Program-made: the position numbers and the translations under genes
Notes under the pieces: generated by a model
What the model saw: only the letters and a program-made list of their open reading frames with translations
The model's database searches: none
Told to the model about the DNA's origin: nothing
Shown: positions 25,736-33,624 of the stretch, piece after piece
Position numbering within the stretch: position 1 is the stretch's first letter
Layout of the letters: each line of letters begins with the position of its first letter
DNA from: Nannocystis sp.
GTDB lineage: Bacteria > Myxococcota_A > Polyangia > Nannocystales > Nannocystaceae
Direction of reading: 5' to 3'
Length of the DNA stretch: 64,000 nt
Assembly: GCF_016714285.1 (NCBI RefSeq)
Contig: NZ_JADJNN010000001.1
Location: 372,001-436,000, forward strand

Positions 25736-27697
25736 ATGCCGAACTCACCCGTGATCACCGCGCCGCTGCCTGGCCCCTCGCTGGGCGCCCAGGTGCGCGC
25801 TCGCGCGTGGGCTCACACCCGGCGCCGGCAGGTCGGGGGCTGGCGGGGGAGTTGGGCCCGCTGCCGTGGTTCATGTCGGGCAGCGCTGGGCGTGGCGTCG
25901 GGACTCGGGCTCCTTGGTTGGCTCGCACGCTGGCTCCCGGGTTGGCCCGGACGCTGGCTCCCGGGTTGGCTCGGGTCCTGGCTCGGATCCTGGCTTGTTC
26001 TGGCCAGCTGCGGGGGGGGGGGCGGGGCAGGGCCGGCCGCCACGGGCCCCGAAGCGACCCCGAACAGCCCCGGAGTGGAGCCCACGCCAGTGGTTGTGCC
26101 GACAGCCGATCCCCCGGTCGTTCTCGGCGACACCGTGGTGATCGCCCTGCGCCGCCTGCCTGTGTCGCTCGATCCCACCGATGAGCTCGACCCTTGGGGC
26201 CAGCGCGTCGTCGACGATCTCCTGTTCGAGGGCCTGACCCGGCGCGTGGACGGATCTCCATGGGGGGCGCCGGCCCTCGCCGAGCGCTGCCTGGTCGAGC
26301 ACGAGGGCCGCAGCGTCGCCTGCCAGCTCCGTCCCGGCGCCCGCTTCCACGACGACCAGCCAGTCACCGTCGCCGACCTCCTGTACAGCATCAACCTCTG
26401 GATCGGTCCTCGCGGCGCAAACCTGCGCCAGCGTTATGGTCTCGACGCCATCAAGTCGGTTGAAGAGGGACCGCCCGCAGGGGCCTCTGGCGACGGCTGG
26501 GTGCGCATCAGCTTCGCCCACGCCGACCCGCTGGTGCTCGAGCGCCTGGCCGCGCTGAAGATTGTCCCCCGAGCCCGCCACCCCGGGCCGCGCTTCGCCC
26601 AGCAACCGATCGGCAGCGGGCCGATGCGCCTGCTGGCCCAGAGCGAGACGCAGATGGTGTTCGTTCGCAGCGAGGCGATCCCGGGCCGGGCCCAGCGCCT
26701 CGAGCTCCGGGCCCAGATCGACGGCGCCGCCAGCCTCACGGCCCTGCGCCGCGGCGAGATCCACCTCCTCCCCGAACTCGCGCCGACCCACGTCCCACGC
26801 GAGCTCGGCAAGCCGGGCATGGCAGCCCGCTTCGTCGCTTTCCTATTGAGTCCGCCACGTTATGACCTGGTTCTTTACAACTTGCGTGAAGGGCCCCAGG
26901 CCGGCCCACGGCTGCGTGGTGCGCTCGATCAGGCGGTACCCCACAGCGAGATCGCGGCCCTCCACGGCGAGCCAGGCCTGGCGATCGTCGCCCCCGTCGA
27001 CCTCGACGCGCCGAGCCCGATCGACCTCGTCGCCATCGCCGAGGACCGCATCCTCGAGGCCGGCCTCGGCCCGTTCACCCCCCCCAACCAGGCCCCCGAC
27101 CGCGAGACCGAGGCCGCCAATCGCCTCGCCGCCGACCTGGTCCTCACCGAGCTCGGCTGGATCGACCAGCGCGGGCAACGCCGTCGCGGCACCACGGCCC
27201 TGCGCCTCCCGCTCAGCTGGGACGGCAGCGCCGGCCTGGCCACCAACACCGCCAGGGCCCTACGCGCCGCCTGGAAGCAGATCGGCGTGGCCGCCCCGAG
27301 CGTCACCGCCGGCTGGGCCTACATCCTCAGCCTGCTGCGCGTCGGCAAGTTCAGCCTCGCCCTGGCCCGCCTCGCCGGCGCCAGCGACATGGACCTCTCG
27401 CCCTGGTTCCACAGCCGCGGCGCCCACAACCTCACCGGCATCGCCGACAGCGAGCTCGACGCGGCCCTCGACGCCTACCGCCACGCGAACAGCCGGGCCG
27501 AGCGCGACGCGGCCAAGCGGGCCGTCGCGGCCCGCCTCGCCGCGCTCCACCCGGTCAGCGTCCTGCACGCCCCTGTCGCGGTGCTGCTGGCCTCCCGCGC
27601 GCTCACCGGCCTCGAGTTCATCGACGACCTGCCGCGCCTCGACAGCCTCGGCCTCGGCGCGGCCCCACCGGTGCTCCTGCACGCCAGCGGGGACTGA
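25736..27697 (+). CDS. ABC-transporter solute-binding lipoprotein, peptide-binding family (SBP_bac_5)
   Basis: About 653 residues, start uncertain (ATG 25736 used; GTG 25892 is possible). An unusually long, Trp-rich leader built of near repeats (W-L-P-G-W) ends in the lipobox L-A-S-C. The codons after it are an 11-G homopolymer. The mature part follows the peptide/nickel-binding fold: P-V-S-L-D-P-T-D near the start, V-V-D-D-L-L-F-E-G-L-T, C-Q-L-R-P-G-A-R-F-H-D-D-Q-P-V-T-V-A-D-L-L-Y-S-I and Y-D-L-V-L-Y-N-L. Such proteins capture oligopeptides for an ABC importer, but no permease or ATPase lies next to it. It could instead be an orphan sensor. Confidence 0.7.
   Translation: MPNSPVITAPLPGPSLGAQVRARAWAHTRRRQVGGWRGSWARCRGSCRAALGVASGLGLLGWLARWLPGWPGRWLPGWLGSWLGSWLVLASCGGGGGAGPAATGPEATPNSPGVEPTPVVVPTADPPVVLGDTVVIALRRLPVSLDPTDELDPWGQRVVDDLLFEGLTRRVDGSPWGAPALAERCLVEHEGRSVACQLRPGARFHDDQPVTVADLLYSINLWIGPRGANLRQRYGLDAIKSVEEGPPAGASGDGWVRISFAHADPLVLERLAALKIVPRARHPGPRFAQQPIGSGPMRLLAQSETQMVFVRSEAIPGRAQRLELRAQIDGAASLTALRRGEIHLLPELAPTHVPRELGKPGMAARFVAFLLSPPRYDLVLYNLREGPQAGPRLRGALDQAVPHSEIAALHGEPGLAIVAPVDLDAPSPIDLVAIAEDRILEAGLGPFTPPNQAPDRETEAANRLAADLVLTELGWIDQRGQRRRGTTALRLPLSWDGSAGLATNTARALRAAWKQIGVAAPSVTAGWAYILSLLRVGKFSLALARLAGASDMDLSPWFHSRGAHNLTGIADSELDAALDAYRHANSRAERDAAKRAVAARLAALHPVSVLHAPVAVLLASRALTGLEFIDDLPRLDSLGLGAAPPVLLHASGD
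26012..26022. repeat. 11-G homopolymer just after the lipobox Cys
   Basis: Eleven G residues follow the tgc codon of the lipid-attachment cysteine. A change of one base would truncate the lipoprotein, so the tract is a candidate phase-variation switch. Confidence 0.9.
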
Positions 27698-27741
27698 TCC
27701 AGTTTTCGCGGTCGGCATAGCAGCCCGCGATGATCCAGTTT
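27695..27741. repeat. Short direct repeat spanning the stop codon of the solute-binding protein gene
   Basis: tgatccagttt occurs at 27695-27705, where its first three bases are the stop codon, and again at 27731-27741, a 36-bp spacing. The second copy lies inside a 7-bp inverted repeat, ATGATCC/GGATCAT (27730-27736 and 27746-27752). Confidence 0.6.
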
Positions 27742-27802
27742 CTTGGGATCATGTAGGTCCGTCCGCTACAAGCCCCCTTGCACCCCGCATCAGGAGTTCA
27801 CG

Positions 27803-27976
27803 ATGGCGACCTGGATCTTGATCCTCCACCTGGTTTTCCCGCTCAGCAGCACCCTCCCGACCCCCGTCACCCCGGCGACCGAGCCCGCCGCGGAGATCGT
27901 CCGCTACCGCGGCCTCGAGCAGATGTTCGCCCGCTTCGAGGCCGAGGCCGACTCCGACATCGAGATCGTCGAGTGA
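27803..27976 (+). CDS. Small secreted or membrane peptide
   Basis: 57 residues. caggag lies 6 nt before the ATG. A hydrophobic N-terminal segment (T-W-I-L-I-L-H-L-V-F-P-L) acts as signal or anchor. A Thr/Pro linker follows, and then an acidic helix (R-G-L-E-Q-M-F-A-R-F-E-A-E-A-D-S-D-I-E-I-V-E). No Cys is present for lipidation. The convergent gene's stop begins 3 bp after its own. Unknown function; a good ribosome site and codon use suggest it is real. Confidence 0.55.
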   Translation: MATWILILHLVFPLSSTLPTPVTPATEPAAEIVRYRGLEQMFARFEAEADSDIEIVE

Positions 27977-27979
27977 GCC

Positions 27980-28666
27980 TCAGAATCGATAGGCCACGCC
28001 GACCGAGCCGAGCAGGTAGGTCTGGAACACCGCGACCGGCATCCGCCGCTGTGCCTCCGAGGCGCCGTCGAAGAGGGCCCCGCGCGCGCGCGTGCGGGCC
28101 ACGTCCGTGACCACCCCGAGCGCCCGCAGCGAGGCCGTGAACGCGATCCTTCGCAGGCGCAGCTCGAGGTCCGCGCCGACGTGCACGAGCCCGCCGCCGA
28201 CGATCTGCGCGCCGTTCGGGCGCCCCGTTAGCTCATAGCGGACCGCGTGCACGAGCCCGCCGCCGCCAGCGTCGACCGCGAAGTGCCCGACCTTGCCGCG
28301 CAGCAGGTACAGCAGCACCCCGAGCTCGGCGAGCACCATGTCCTGCGAGATCACGTCGGACCGGTTGCGGTAGCGCAGCGAGCCCGAGCGCACGCCGAGC
28401 TCGAGGCCGATCCGCGGCGCGGCCTGGAAGCGGCCGAAGAGCCCGACCCCGCCGAGGGTCACGCTGCTCCCGAGGTAGCGCGCGTCGAACGCGGTGATCC
28501 GCGGGCGCAGGGCCGGGGCCATGACCCCGAGACCCTCGATGCCGATCAGAAAGCGGCGCTCCCGCGGCGCTCCCGGCGACGGATCGGCCGCGTGCGTCGG
28601 CGCGGCGGCGAGGCCGAGCGTCGCGGCGAGCAATCCGGCGACGGCCGTGCGAACGAGGCGGATCAC
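27980..28666 (-). CDS. Predicted outer-membrane beta-barrel protein
   Basis: 228 residues from GTG 28666. Signal peptide V-A-G-L-L-A-A-T-L-G-L-A-A-A-P-T-H-A with a signal peptidase I site (T-H-A-A-D). The mature part is built of alternating strands (Y-L-G-S-S-V-T-L-G-G-V-G-L-F-G-R-F, L-E-L-G-V-R-S-G-S-L-R-Y-R, V-G-A-D-L-E-L-R-L) and ends in V-G-V-A-Y-R-F. A final Phe is the classic sorting signal for outer-membrane barrels. About eight strands fit the length. Function unknown. Confidence 0.7.
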   Translation of the reverse strand: MIRLVRTAVAGLLAATLGLAAAPTHAADPSPGAPRERRFLIGIEGLGVMAPALRPRITAFDARYLGSSVTLGGVGLFGRFQAAPRIGLELGVRSGSLRYRNRSDVISQDMVLAELGVLLYLLRGKVGHFAVDAGGGGLVHAVRYELTGRPNGAQIVGGGLVHVGADLELRLRRIAFTASLRALGVVTDVARTRARGALFDGASEAQRRMPVAVFQTYLLGSVGVAYRF

Positions 28667-28780
28667 GGGCCTCGCAGCATACGGCCGCGATCCGCCGTCG
28701 CGGTAGTCCGATCGCTCGAACGACGCGTCGCACCGCTGCGGGGCTTGCGGTCGCGGCCCCGAAGCGGCTAGCAAGACGGG

Positions 28781-29704
28781 GTGCCGCTGCGGAGCATGAC
28801 TGGTTTCGGCGCTGCGACCCGGGTCATCACGATCGACGGGCTGCCGCAGGTCCTCGGGGTCGAGCTGCGCTCGGTCAACCAGCGCTTCCTCGAGATCAAG
28901 TCGCGGCAGCCCTTCGGCCTGGCCAGCGAGCAGGAGCTGCGGCGCATGATCGAGGCCCGCCTCGGTCGCGGTCGCGTCGACGTGCTGGTCCACCTCCAGC
29001 CTCACGGCAGCGGCGGCGGCGAGTCAGGCCTCGACCCGGGGCGCGTCCTGCCCTTGCTCGTCCAGCTCCGCGAGCTCACCGCGCTGGCTCGCTCGAACGG
29101 CCTTGAAGTCGCGCCGCAGAACCCTCTCGATCTATTGCGGTTTGTGACGAGCCCACGCGGCGCCACGACGAACCCACAGGAGCCTCTTCACGAAGCCCCG
29201 CCGGAGCTCGCCGAGCTCATGGAGGAGGCGCTCGCCGGCCTGTGCGGGATGCGTGAGCGCGAGGGCGCCACGCTGGTGCAGGTGCTCGGCGGCCTCGCCG
29301 ACGTGCTGGCCCAGCAGGCCGAGGCGCTGCGTCACAGCCTCGGCGGCGAGGCCGAGCGGCTGCAGGACCGGCTCGCCGAGAAGATCGCCGCCCTGTGTGC
29401 CCGCGCCGGTGTGAGCCCGCCGTCGCCCGAGCGGGTCGCTCAGGAGGTTGCCGTGCTGGTCCAGCGCGGTGACATTGAGGAGGAACTGGCGCGCCTCGCC
29501 AGTCATCTTGGCCAGGTTTGGGGGGTTCTGACCGCGCCGGCCCAGGTCGGGCAGGGCAAGACCCTGGACTTCCTGTCCCAGGAGCTTTTTCGCGAGATCA
29601 CCACCATCGGCAGTAAGATCACCAGCCACGCCGGCAGCGCCGCCGTGATCGCCGCCAAGGCAACCATCGAACGCATGCGCGAGCAGGTTCAAAATGTCGA
29701 ATAA
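28781..29704 (+). CDS. yicC: YicC-family endoribonuclease
   Basis: 307 residues from GTG 28781. The N-terminus L-R-S-M-T-G-F-G-A and the C-terminus K-T-L-D-F-L-S-Q-E-L-F-R-E-I-T-T-I-G-S-K are the two family signatures, and S-V-N-Q-R-F-L-E-I lies in between. E. coli YicC is an endoribonuclease that acts on small RNAs. The neighbour is guanylate kinase, with the gmk start inside the end of yicC, a common arrangement (yicC-gmk-rpoZ/spoT). Confidence 0.92.
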   Translation: MPLRSMTGFGAATRVITIDGLPQVLGVELRSVNQRFLEIKSRQPFGLASEQELRRMIEARLGRGRVDVLVHLQPHGSGGGESGLDPGRVLPLLVQLRELTALARSNGLEVAPQNPLDLLRFVTSPRGATTNPQEPLHEAPPELAELMEEALAGLCGMREREGATLVQVLGGLADVLAQQAEALRHSLGGEAERLQDRLAEKIAALCARAGVSPPSPERVAQEVAVLVQRGDIEEELARLASHLGQVWGVLTAPAQVGQGKTLDFLSQELFREITTIGSKITSHAGSAAVIAAKATIERMREQVQNVE

Positions 29705-30362
29705 GTACCGCGGACTCCTGCTCGTCGTTTCGTCGCCCTCGGGCGCCGGCAAGACGACCTTGTGCACGCGCCTGCGCCAGGAGTTCGCCCAGCTGCGCTT
29801 CAGCGTCTCGTACACCACCCGCCCGCCGCGTCCGGGCGAGGTCCACGGGCGCGAGTACTTCTTCGTCGACCCGGCCGACTTCACCGAGATGGTCGCCCGC
29901 GACGAGTTCGCCGAGTACGCCCTGGTCCACGGCAACAATTACGGCACCTCGGCCGCGCTGGTCAACGACGCCCTCGGCTCCGGCGTCGACCTCCTGTTCG
30001 ACATCGACTTCCAGGGCGGCCGCCAGCTCAAGGCCAAGTTCCCCGGCGACGTCGTCCTCGTGTTCATCCTCCCGCCCTCGCTCAGCGAGCTCGAGCGACG
30101 CCTGCGCTCGCGCAACACCGACGCCCCCGAGGTCATCGATCGCCGCCTCCGCGTCGCCCGCGACGAGCTGCGCCACTACCAAGAGTACGACTACATCATC
30201 GTCAACGACGACCTGACCCGCGCCTACGACGTGCTCCGTTCGGTCTACGTCTCCGAGACCTTCCGCTGCGTCCGCCAGCGCGCCGCCGCCGAGGCCGTGC
30301 TCTCGGGCCAGCAGGTCCTCAACATCGGCGGCCGCGCCGTGACCGGCTCGGAGGGGGCATGA
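29694..30362 (+). CDS. gmk: Guanylate kinase
   Basis: 222 residues. It phosphorylates GMP to GDP with ATP and feeds GTP and (p)ppGpp synthesis. The P-loop S-G-A-G-K-T-T has Lys20, and the GMP-binding part S-Y-T-T-R-P-P-R-P-G-E-V-H-G-R-E-Y-F-F-V is intact. Length is normal (about 205) plus a short C-terminal tail ending R-A-V-T-G-S-E-G-A. That tail carries a ribosome site and ATG that are duplicated 62 bp further on. It overlaps yicC by 11 bp and its TGA overlaps the ATG of a 21-codon reading frame. Confidence 0.96.
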   Translation: MSNKYRGLLLVVSSPSGAGKTTLCTRLRQEFAQLRFSVSYTTRPPRPGEVHGREYFFVDPADFTEMVARDEFAEYALVHGNNYGTSAALVNDALGSGVDLLFDIDFQGGRQLKAKFPGDVVLVFILPPSLSELERRLRSRNTDAPEVIDRRLRVARDELRHYQEYDYIIVNDDLTRAYDVLRSVYVSETFRCVRQRAAAEAVLSGQQVLNIGGRAVTGSEGA

Positions 30363-30432
30363 GCCTGGCCCACATCGACGCGACCGTCCGGGCCCGCGCC
30401 GTGACCGGTTCGGAGGGGGCATGAGCCTGGCC
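30333..30432. repeat. 62-bp-period tandem duplication at the gmk/spoT junction
   Basis: 30333-30370 and 30395-30432 match at 37 of 38 positions, offset 62 bp. The unit holds the gmk end, a ggaggggg ribosome site and an ATGA start/stop overlap, so site and start occur twice. Confidence 0.92.
30359..30424 (+). CDS. 21-codon reading frame created by the duplication between gmk and spoT
   Basis: It starts at the ATG overlapping the gmk stop (ATGA) and ends at a TGA overlapping the spoT ATG (ATGA). It has the same strong ribosome site as spoT and a tail (R-A-V-T-G-S-E-G-A) identical to that of Gmk. It could pass ribosomes from gmk to spoT by two re-initiation steps. The peptide itself may be meaningless. 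Confidence 0.45.
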   Translation: MSLAHIDATVRARAVTGSEGA

Positions 30433-32946
30433 TCCGACCTCCTCGATCCAGGCGCGCCCGCGCCCGCAGCGACGCCCGCCGCGCCCGCAGCGTCGCTCGC
30501 CACAGCGCCCGCAGCGTCGCCCTCGGCCGACGCCGGCCCGAGCGTCGCCGCCATCCTCGCCGAGCTGGCGCGCCGACCCGGCGTCGACACGGCCCCCGTC
30601 GAGCGCGCCTTCGAGCTCGCGCGCCGCTGCCACGCCGGCCAGATGCGCAAGAGCGGCGAGCCCTACCTCATGCACCCGCTGCGGGTCGCGGAGACGATCA
30701 CCCGCATCGGCCTCGACGTGAACAGCGTCGTCGCCGGCCTCCTGCACGACGCCGTCGAGGACTCCGACCTCTCGATCTTCGACCTCACCGAGGGCTTCGG
30801 CAGCGAGGTCGCCAGCCTCGTCGACGGCGTCACCAAGCTCGGCAAGGTGCCCTACCTCTCGCGTCAGGAGCAGCAGGCCGAGAGCTTCCGCAAGATGCTG
30901 CTGGCGATGAGCCAGGACATCCGCGTCCTCCTCGTCAAGCTCGCCGATCGCCTCGACAACATGCGGACCCTCGAGCACATGCCGCTCGACAAGCAGCTTC
31001 GCATCGCCCGCGAGACGATGGAGATCTACGCCCCGCTGGCCAACCGCCTCGGCATCCAGTGGCTGCACGCCGAGCTGCAGGACCTCAGCTTTCGTTACCT
31101 CGAGCCCGCGATCTACCGCGACGTCGCCGCCCGCATCGCCGCCATGCACACGGCCGATCCGGACTACGTCGAGCGCGGCCTGGGTCAGCTGCGCGCCGCC
31201 TTCACGCCGACCGCCGCGGACCCCGAGAGCCCGCCCGAGCCCGGCAACCCGATCATCGGGATCACCGGGGTCAACGGCGAGGACGTCCAGTGGTCCGACG
31301 ATCGCTTCGGCCCGGTCGAGCTGCGAGCCACGCTGCGCACGCCCTACCAGGCCTACAAGCTCGCGGAGGACGCCGATCTCGAGGTCGACAAGGTCTCGAG
31401 CCTGGTCAGCTTTCAGATCATCACCCGCGACCGCGCCAGCTGTTACACCGCGCTCGGCGTGCTGCACGGCAGCTTCACGCCGGTGCCCGGCCGCTTCCGC
31501 GACTACATCGCCCTGCCGCGCCCGAACCGCTACCAGGCCCTGCACACCGCGGTGGTCCGCGGCGTCCGCCTCGAGCTGCAGATCCGCTCGCAGGTGATGG
31601 ACGCGGTGGCCGAGCGGGGCATCGTCGCCGAGTGGCAGCGCAGCGGCGGCAAGGACGGCGGCTGGCAGCGCCTCACCTGGTTGCAGGGCCTGATGGACTG
31701 GCTCGGCGAGGTTCAGGACCCGCACGAGTTCATCGAGGCCGTGAAGGCCGATCTCTTCGCCGACGAGGTCTACGTGTTCACCCCGGAGGGCGACATCCAC
31801 ACCTTCCCGCGGGGCGCCACGCCGATCGACTTCGCCTTCGCGATCCACACCAACATCGGCGTTCACTGCTCGGGCGCGCGGGTCAACGGCCACCTGGTCC
31901 CGCTGCGCTACCAGCTGCGCCAGGGCGACACGATCGAGATCCTCACCAACCCGGCCCCGTGTGTGCGCAAGGAGTGGCTCAAGATGTGCCACACCTCGCG
32001 CGCTCAGACGCGGATCAAGCAGTGGCTGCGCCAGGAGGAGCGCCTGCGCCTGCGGGCGCTCGGCCGCAGCCTGGTCGAGCAGGAGCTCTCCGGCCGCGGT
32101 CGGACGCTCACCGAGTTCGAGGAGATCGGGCTCGTGGCTCGCCGCGCCGCCGAGTTCGACCTCGGCAAGGATCTGCGCGACGTCCCCGGCGCTGACGGGC
32201 TCTACGAGGCCGTCGGCAGCGGTCAGCTCGCCTCGCTGCGGGTCGCCGACGCGCTCGCCCCGCGGGACCTCGGCCGCGAATCTGGCGAGGACGACAACCT
32301 CATCCGGCGCATGTTCCGGCGCATGTCGGGCAGCAAGATCGGCGGCAAGATCGGCGAGGGCATCAGCGGCAGCCTGGCCGGGAACTTCGCCGGCTTCGGC
32401 CGCGGCAGCAAGTCGACGGCCCGCGGCGAGCGCCCCGAGCCCGGCGAGGGCGCCCCGGGATCGCCGATGATGATCACCCGCGAGCGCACCGAGGGCGCCG
32501 GCTCGGGCGTGCCGATGATCCAGCTCGCGCCGTGCTGCTCGCCCGTCCCCGGGGATCCGCTGCTCGGCTACTTCGCGCCGGGCAAGGGGATCATCGCCCA
32601 CGTCGAGACCTGCCCCCAGGCCCTCGATCGGGTCGAGGAGCGCCGGGTGTACCTCGCCTGGCAGCCCGAGCTCGAGCTCGACGGGGCCCAGGTCGTCGAG
32701 GTCCGCACCGCCAACGCCGTCGGCCTGCTCGCCGAGATGAGCCGGGCCTTCTCGCACCACGGCATCAACATCAAACAGGCCAACTGCCGCACCTACGACA
32801 GCGGCCAGCGGGCGATCAACACCTTCCACACCTCGGTGAAGACCCTGGCCCAGCTGAGCTCGCTGATGCGCACCTTGAAGGGCATCCCCGGCGTGCTGGG
32901 GGTCGAGCGGGTGTTCTCACGCAGCGCCGCGGGTCTCAGCGACTGA
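30421..32946 (+). CDS. spoT: RelA/SpoT-family (p)ppGpp hydrolase, synthetase domain probably inactive
   Basis: 841 residues, full RSH layout: HD hydrolase (about 55-210), synthetase-like domain (about 290-410), TGS (V-Y-V-F-T-P-E-G-D-I-H-T-F), helical part, zinc-finger-like region (A-P-C-C-S-P-V-P-G-D, H-V-E-T-C) and ACT. The hydrolase site is intact: His85, His109-Asp110, Glu113-Asp114, Asp176, Asn180. In the synthetase domain the Mg-binding Asp (D264 of Streptococcus equisimilis Rel) aligns with Ser327 and the following Arg with Gln332; the Lys of the upstream K-x-x-Y-S motif is also lost, though Glu385 and Y-Q-A-L-H-T remain. It is therefore probably a hydrolase-biased SpoT with a separate synthetase elsewhere. 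The start is fixed by a strong ribosome site and the ATGA overlap. Confidence 0.92.
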   Translation: MSLASDLLDPGAPAPAATPAAPAASLATAPAASPSADAGPSVAAILAELARRPGVDTAPVERAFELARRCHAGQMRKSGEPYLMHPLRVAETITRIGLDVNSVVAGLLHDAVEDSDLSIFDLTEGFGSEVASLVDGVTKLGKVPYLSRQEQQAESFRKMLLAMSQDIRVLLVKLADRLDNMRTLEHMPLDKQLRIARETMEIYAPLANRLGIQWLHAELQDLSFRYLEPAIYRDVAARIAAMHTADPDYVERGLGQLRAAFTPTAADPESPPEPGNPIIGITGVNGEDVQWSDDRFGPVELRATLRTPYQAYKLAEDADLEVDKVSSLVSFQIITRDRASCYTALGVLHGSFTPVPGRFRDYIALPRPNRYQALHTAVVRGVRLELQIRSQVMDAVAERGIVAEWQRSGGKDGGWQRLTWLQGLMDWLGEVQDPHEFIEAVKADLFADEVYVFTPEGDIHTFPRGATPIDFAFAIHTNIGVHCSGARVNGHLVPLRYQLRQGDTIEILTNPAPCVRKEWLKMCHTSRAQTRIKQWLRQEERLRLRALGRSLVEQELSGRGRTLTEFEEIGLVARRAAEFDLGKDLRDVPGADGLYEAVGSGQLASLRVADALAPRDLGRESGEDDNLIRRMFRRMSGSKIGGKIGEGISGSLAGNFAGFGRGSKSTARGERPEPGEGAPGSPMMITRERTEGAGSGVPMIQLAPCCSPVPGDPLLGYFAPGKGIIAHVETCPQALDRVEERRVYLAWQPELELDGAQVVEVRTANAVGLLAEMSRAFSHHGINIKQANCRTYDSGQRAINTFHTSVKTLAQLSSLMRTLKGIPGVLGVERVFSRSAAGLSD

Positions 32947-33041
32947 CTGCAACCGGGCCCGCATGGCCTGGGGCAGGGCGGTTGACAAGCGCGCGTCGCC
33001 CGGTTATTTGAGCCCCCCTCCCGTAACCAGGTCTCACCGCA

Positions 33042-33230
33042 ATGGCTTCCTTCGCCCAACGAACCAAACGCAAGCGCTCACGCCGCAAGAAGAACGCGGG
33101 GCACGCCCGCAAGATCAAGCTCAGCCGCAAGAGCACGCCGACCAGCCAGGAGTTGTTCGCGGCCCTCGGCGAGCCCGGCAAGCCGGCCCCCAGGTCGGCA
33201 GCCACGCCCGCGCCCGCGAGCAAGGCCTGA
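33042..33230 (+). CDS. Small, very basic protein, possibly ribosome-associated
   Basis: 62 residues. The first 32 residues are extremely Lys/Arg-rich (F-A-Q-R-T-K-R-K-R-S-R-R-K-K-N-A-G-H-A-R-K-I-K-L-S), then S-T-P-T-S-Q-E-L-F-A-A-L and a Pro/Ala tail. The size and charge are those of a small ribosomal or RNA-binding protein, and similar short basic ORFs are widespread in related bacteria, but I cannot name the family. It lies about 95 bp after spoT with no clear terminator between. Confidence 0.6.
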   Translation: MASFAQRTKRKRSRRKKNAGHARKIKLSRKSTPTSQELFAALGEPGKPAPRSAATPAPASKA

Positions 33231-33624
33231 GCACGGGCCCGATCAGCGCGATCGGGTCCGGGCGCGCCTGTCCGAACGGCCAGCAATCAGCGCCTGATCG
33301 GCGCCCAGTGCCCCATCAGCGCCCGGTGTGATCGCCCGCCTGATCGTGCATCGGCGTGATCGTCAACCTGATCGCCAGCCGGGGCCCGATCATCACAAGG
33401 GACCTGCCTCTTCGGGCATGTCCTTTTTTTTACTCCGCGAAGGCCGATGCCCCCGGCGATCGGGCGCGTCCGCGTCTAGTTTCCCTGCCCGGCGATTCTG
33501 TGCGAAGGTTTGCGCGCGACTCGTCTCGCGCCCGATCCAGGCCTCGCCGCGTCCCCTGGCGTGCGCTTGATCAACCATGCTCCAGCGCATAGTCTCGGCG
33601 CGACTGCCCCTTGGAGACCCCCCG
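33231..33624. other. 394-bp gene-free region with gatc-rich repeats and a terminator
   Basis: No credible ORF. 33240-33390 is filled with degenerate repeats around ctgatcg/gatcagc and contains a degenerate dispersed palindrome (near 33269). A strong terminator lies at 33400-33431. The last 150 bp should hold the promoter of the downstream pseudokinase. Confidence 0.6.
33400..33431 (+). terminator. Rho-independent terminator made from a palindrome-family element
   Basis: A 9-bp stem with one mismatch (33400-33408 with 33415-33423), loop of 6 nt, followed by eight T. The arms are a degenerate copy of the dispersed palindrome (GGACCTGCC / GGCATGTCC). Terminates the transcript from spoT and the small basic gene. 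Confidence 0.85.

Noticed and set aside
29573..29590. cctgtcccaggag as a palindrome copy
   Set aside because: It encodes the conserved F-L-S-Q-E-L motif of YicC, and the right arm does not match.
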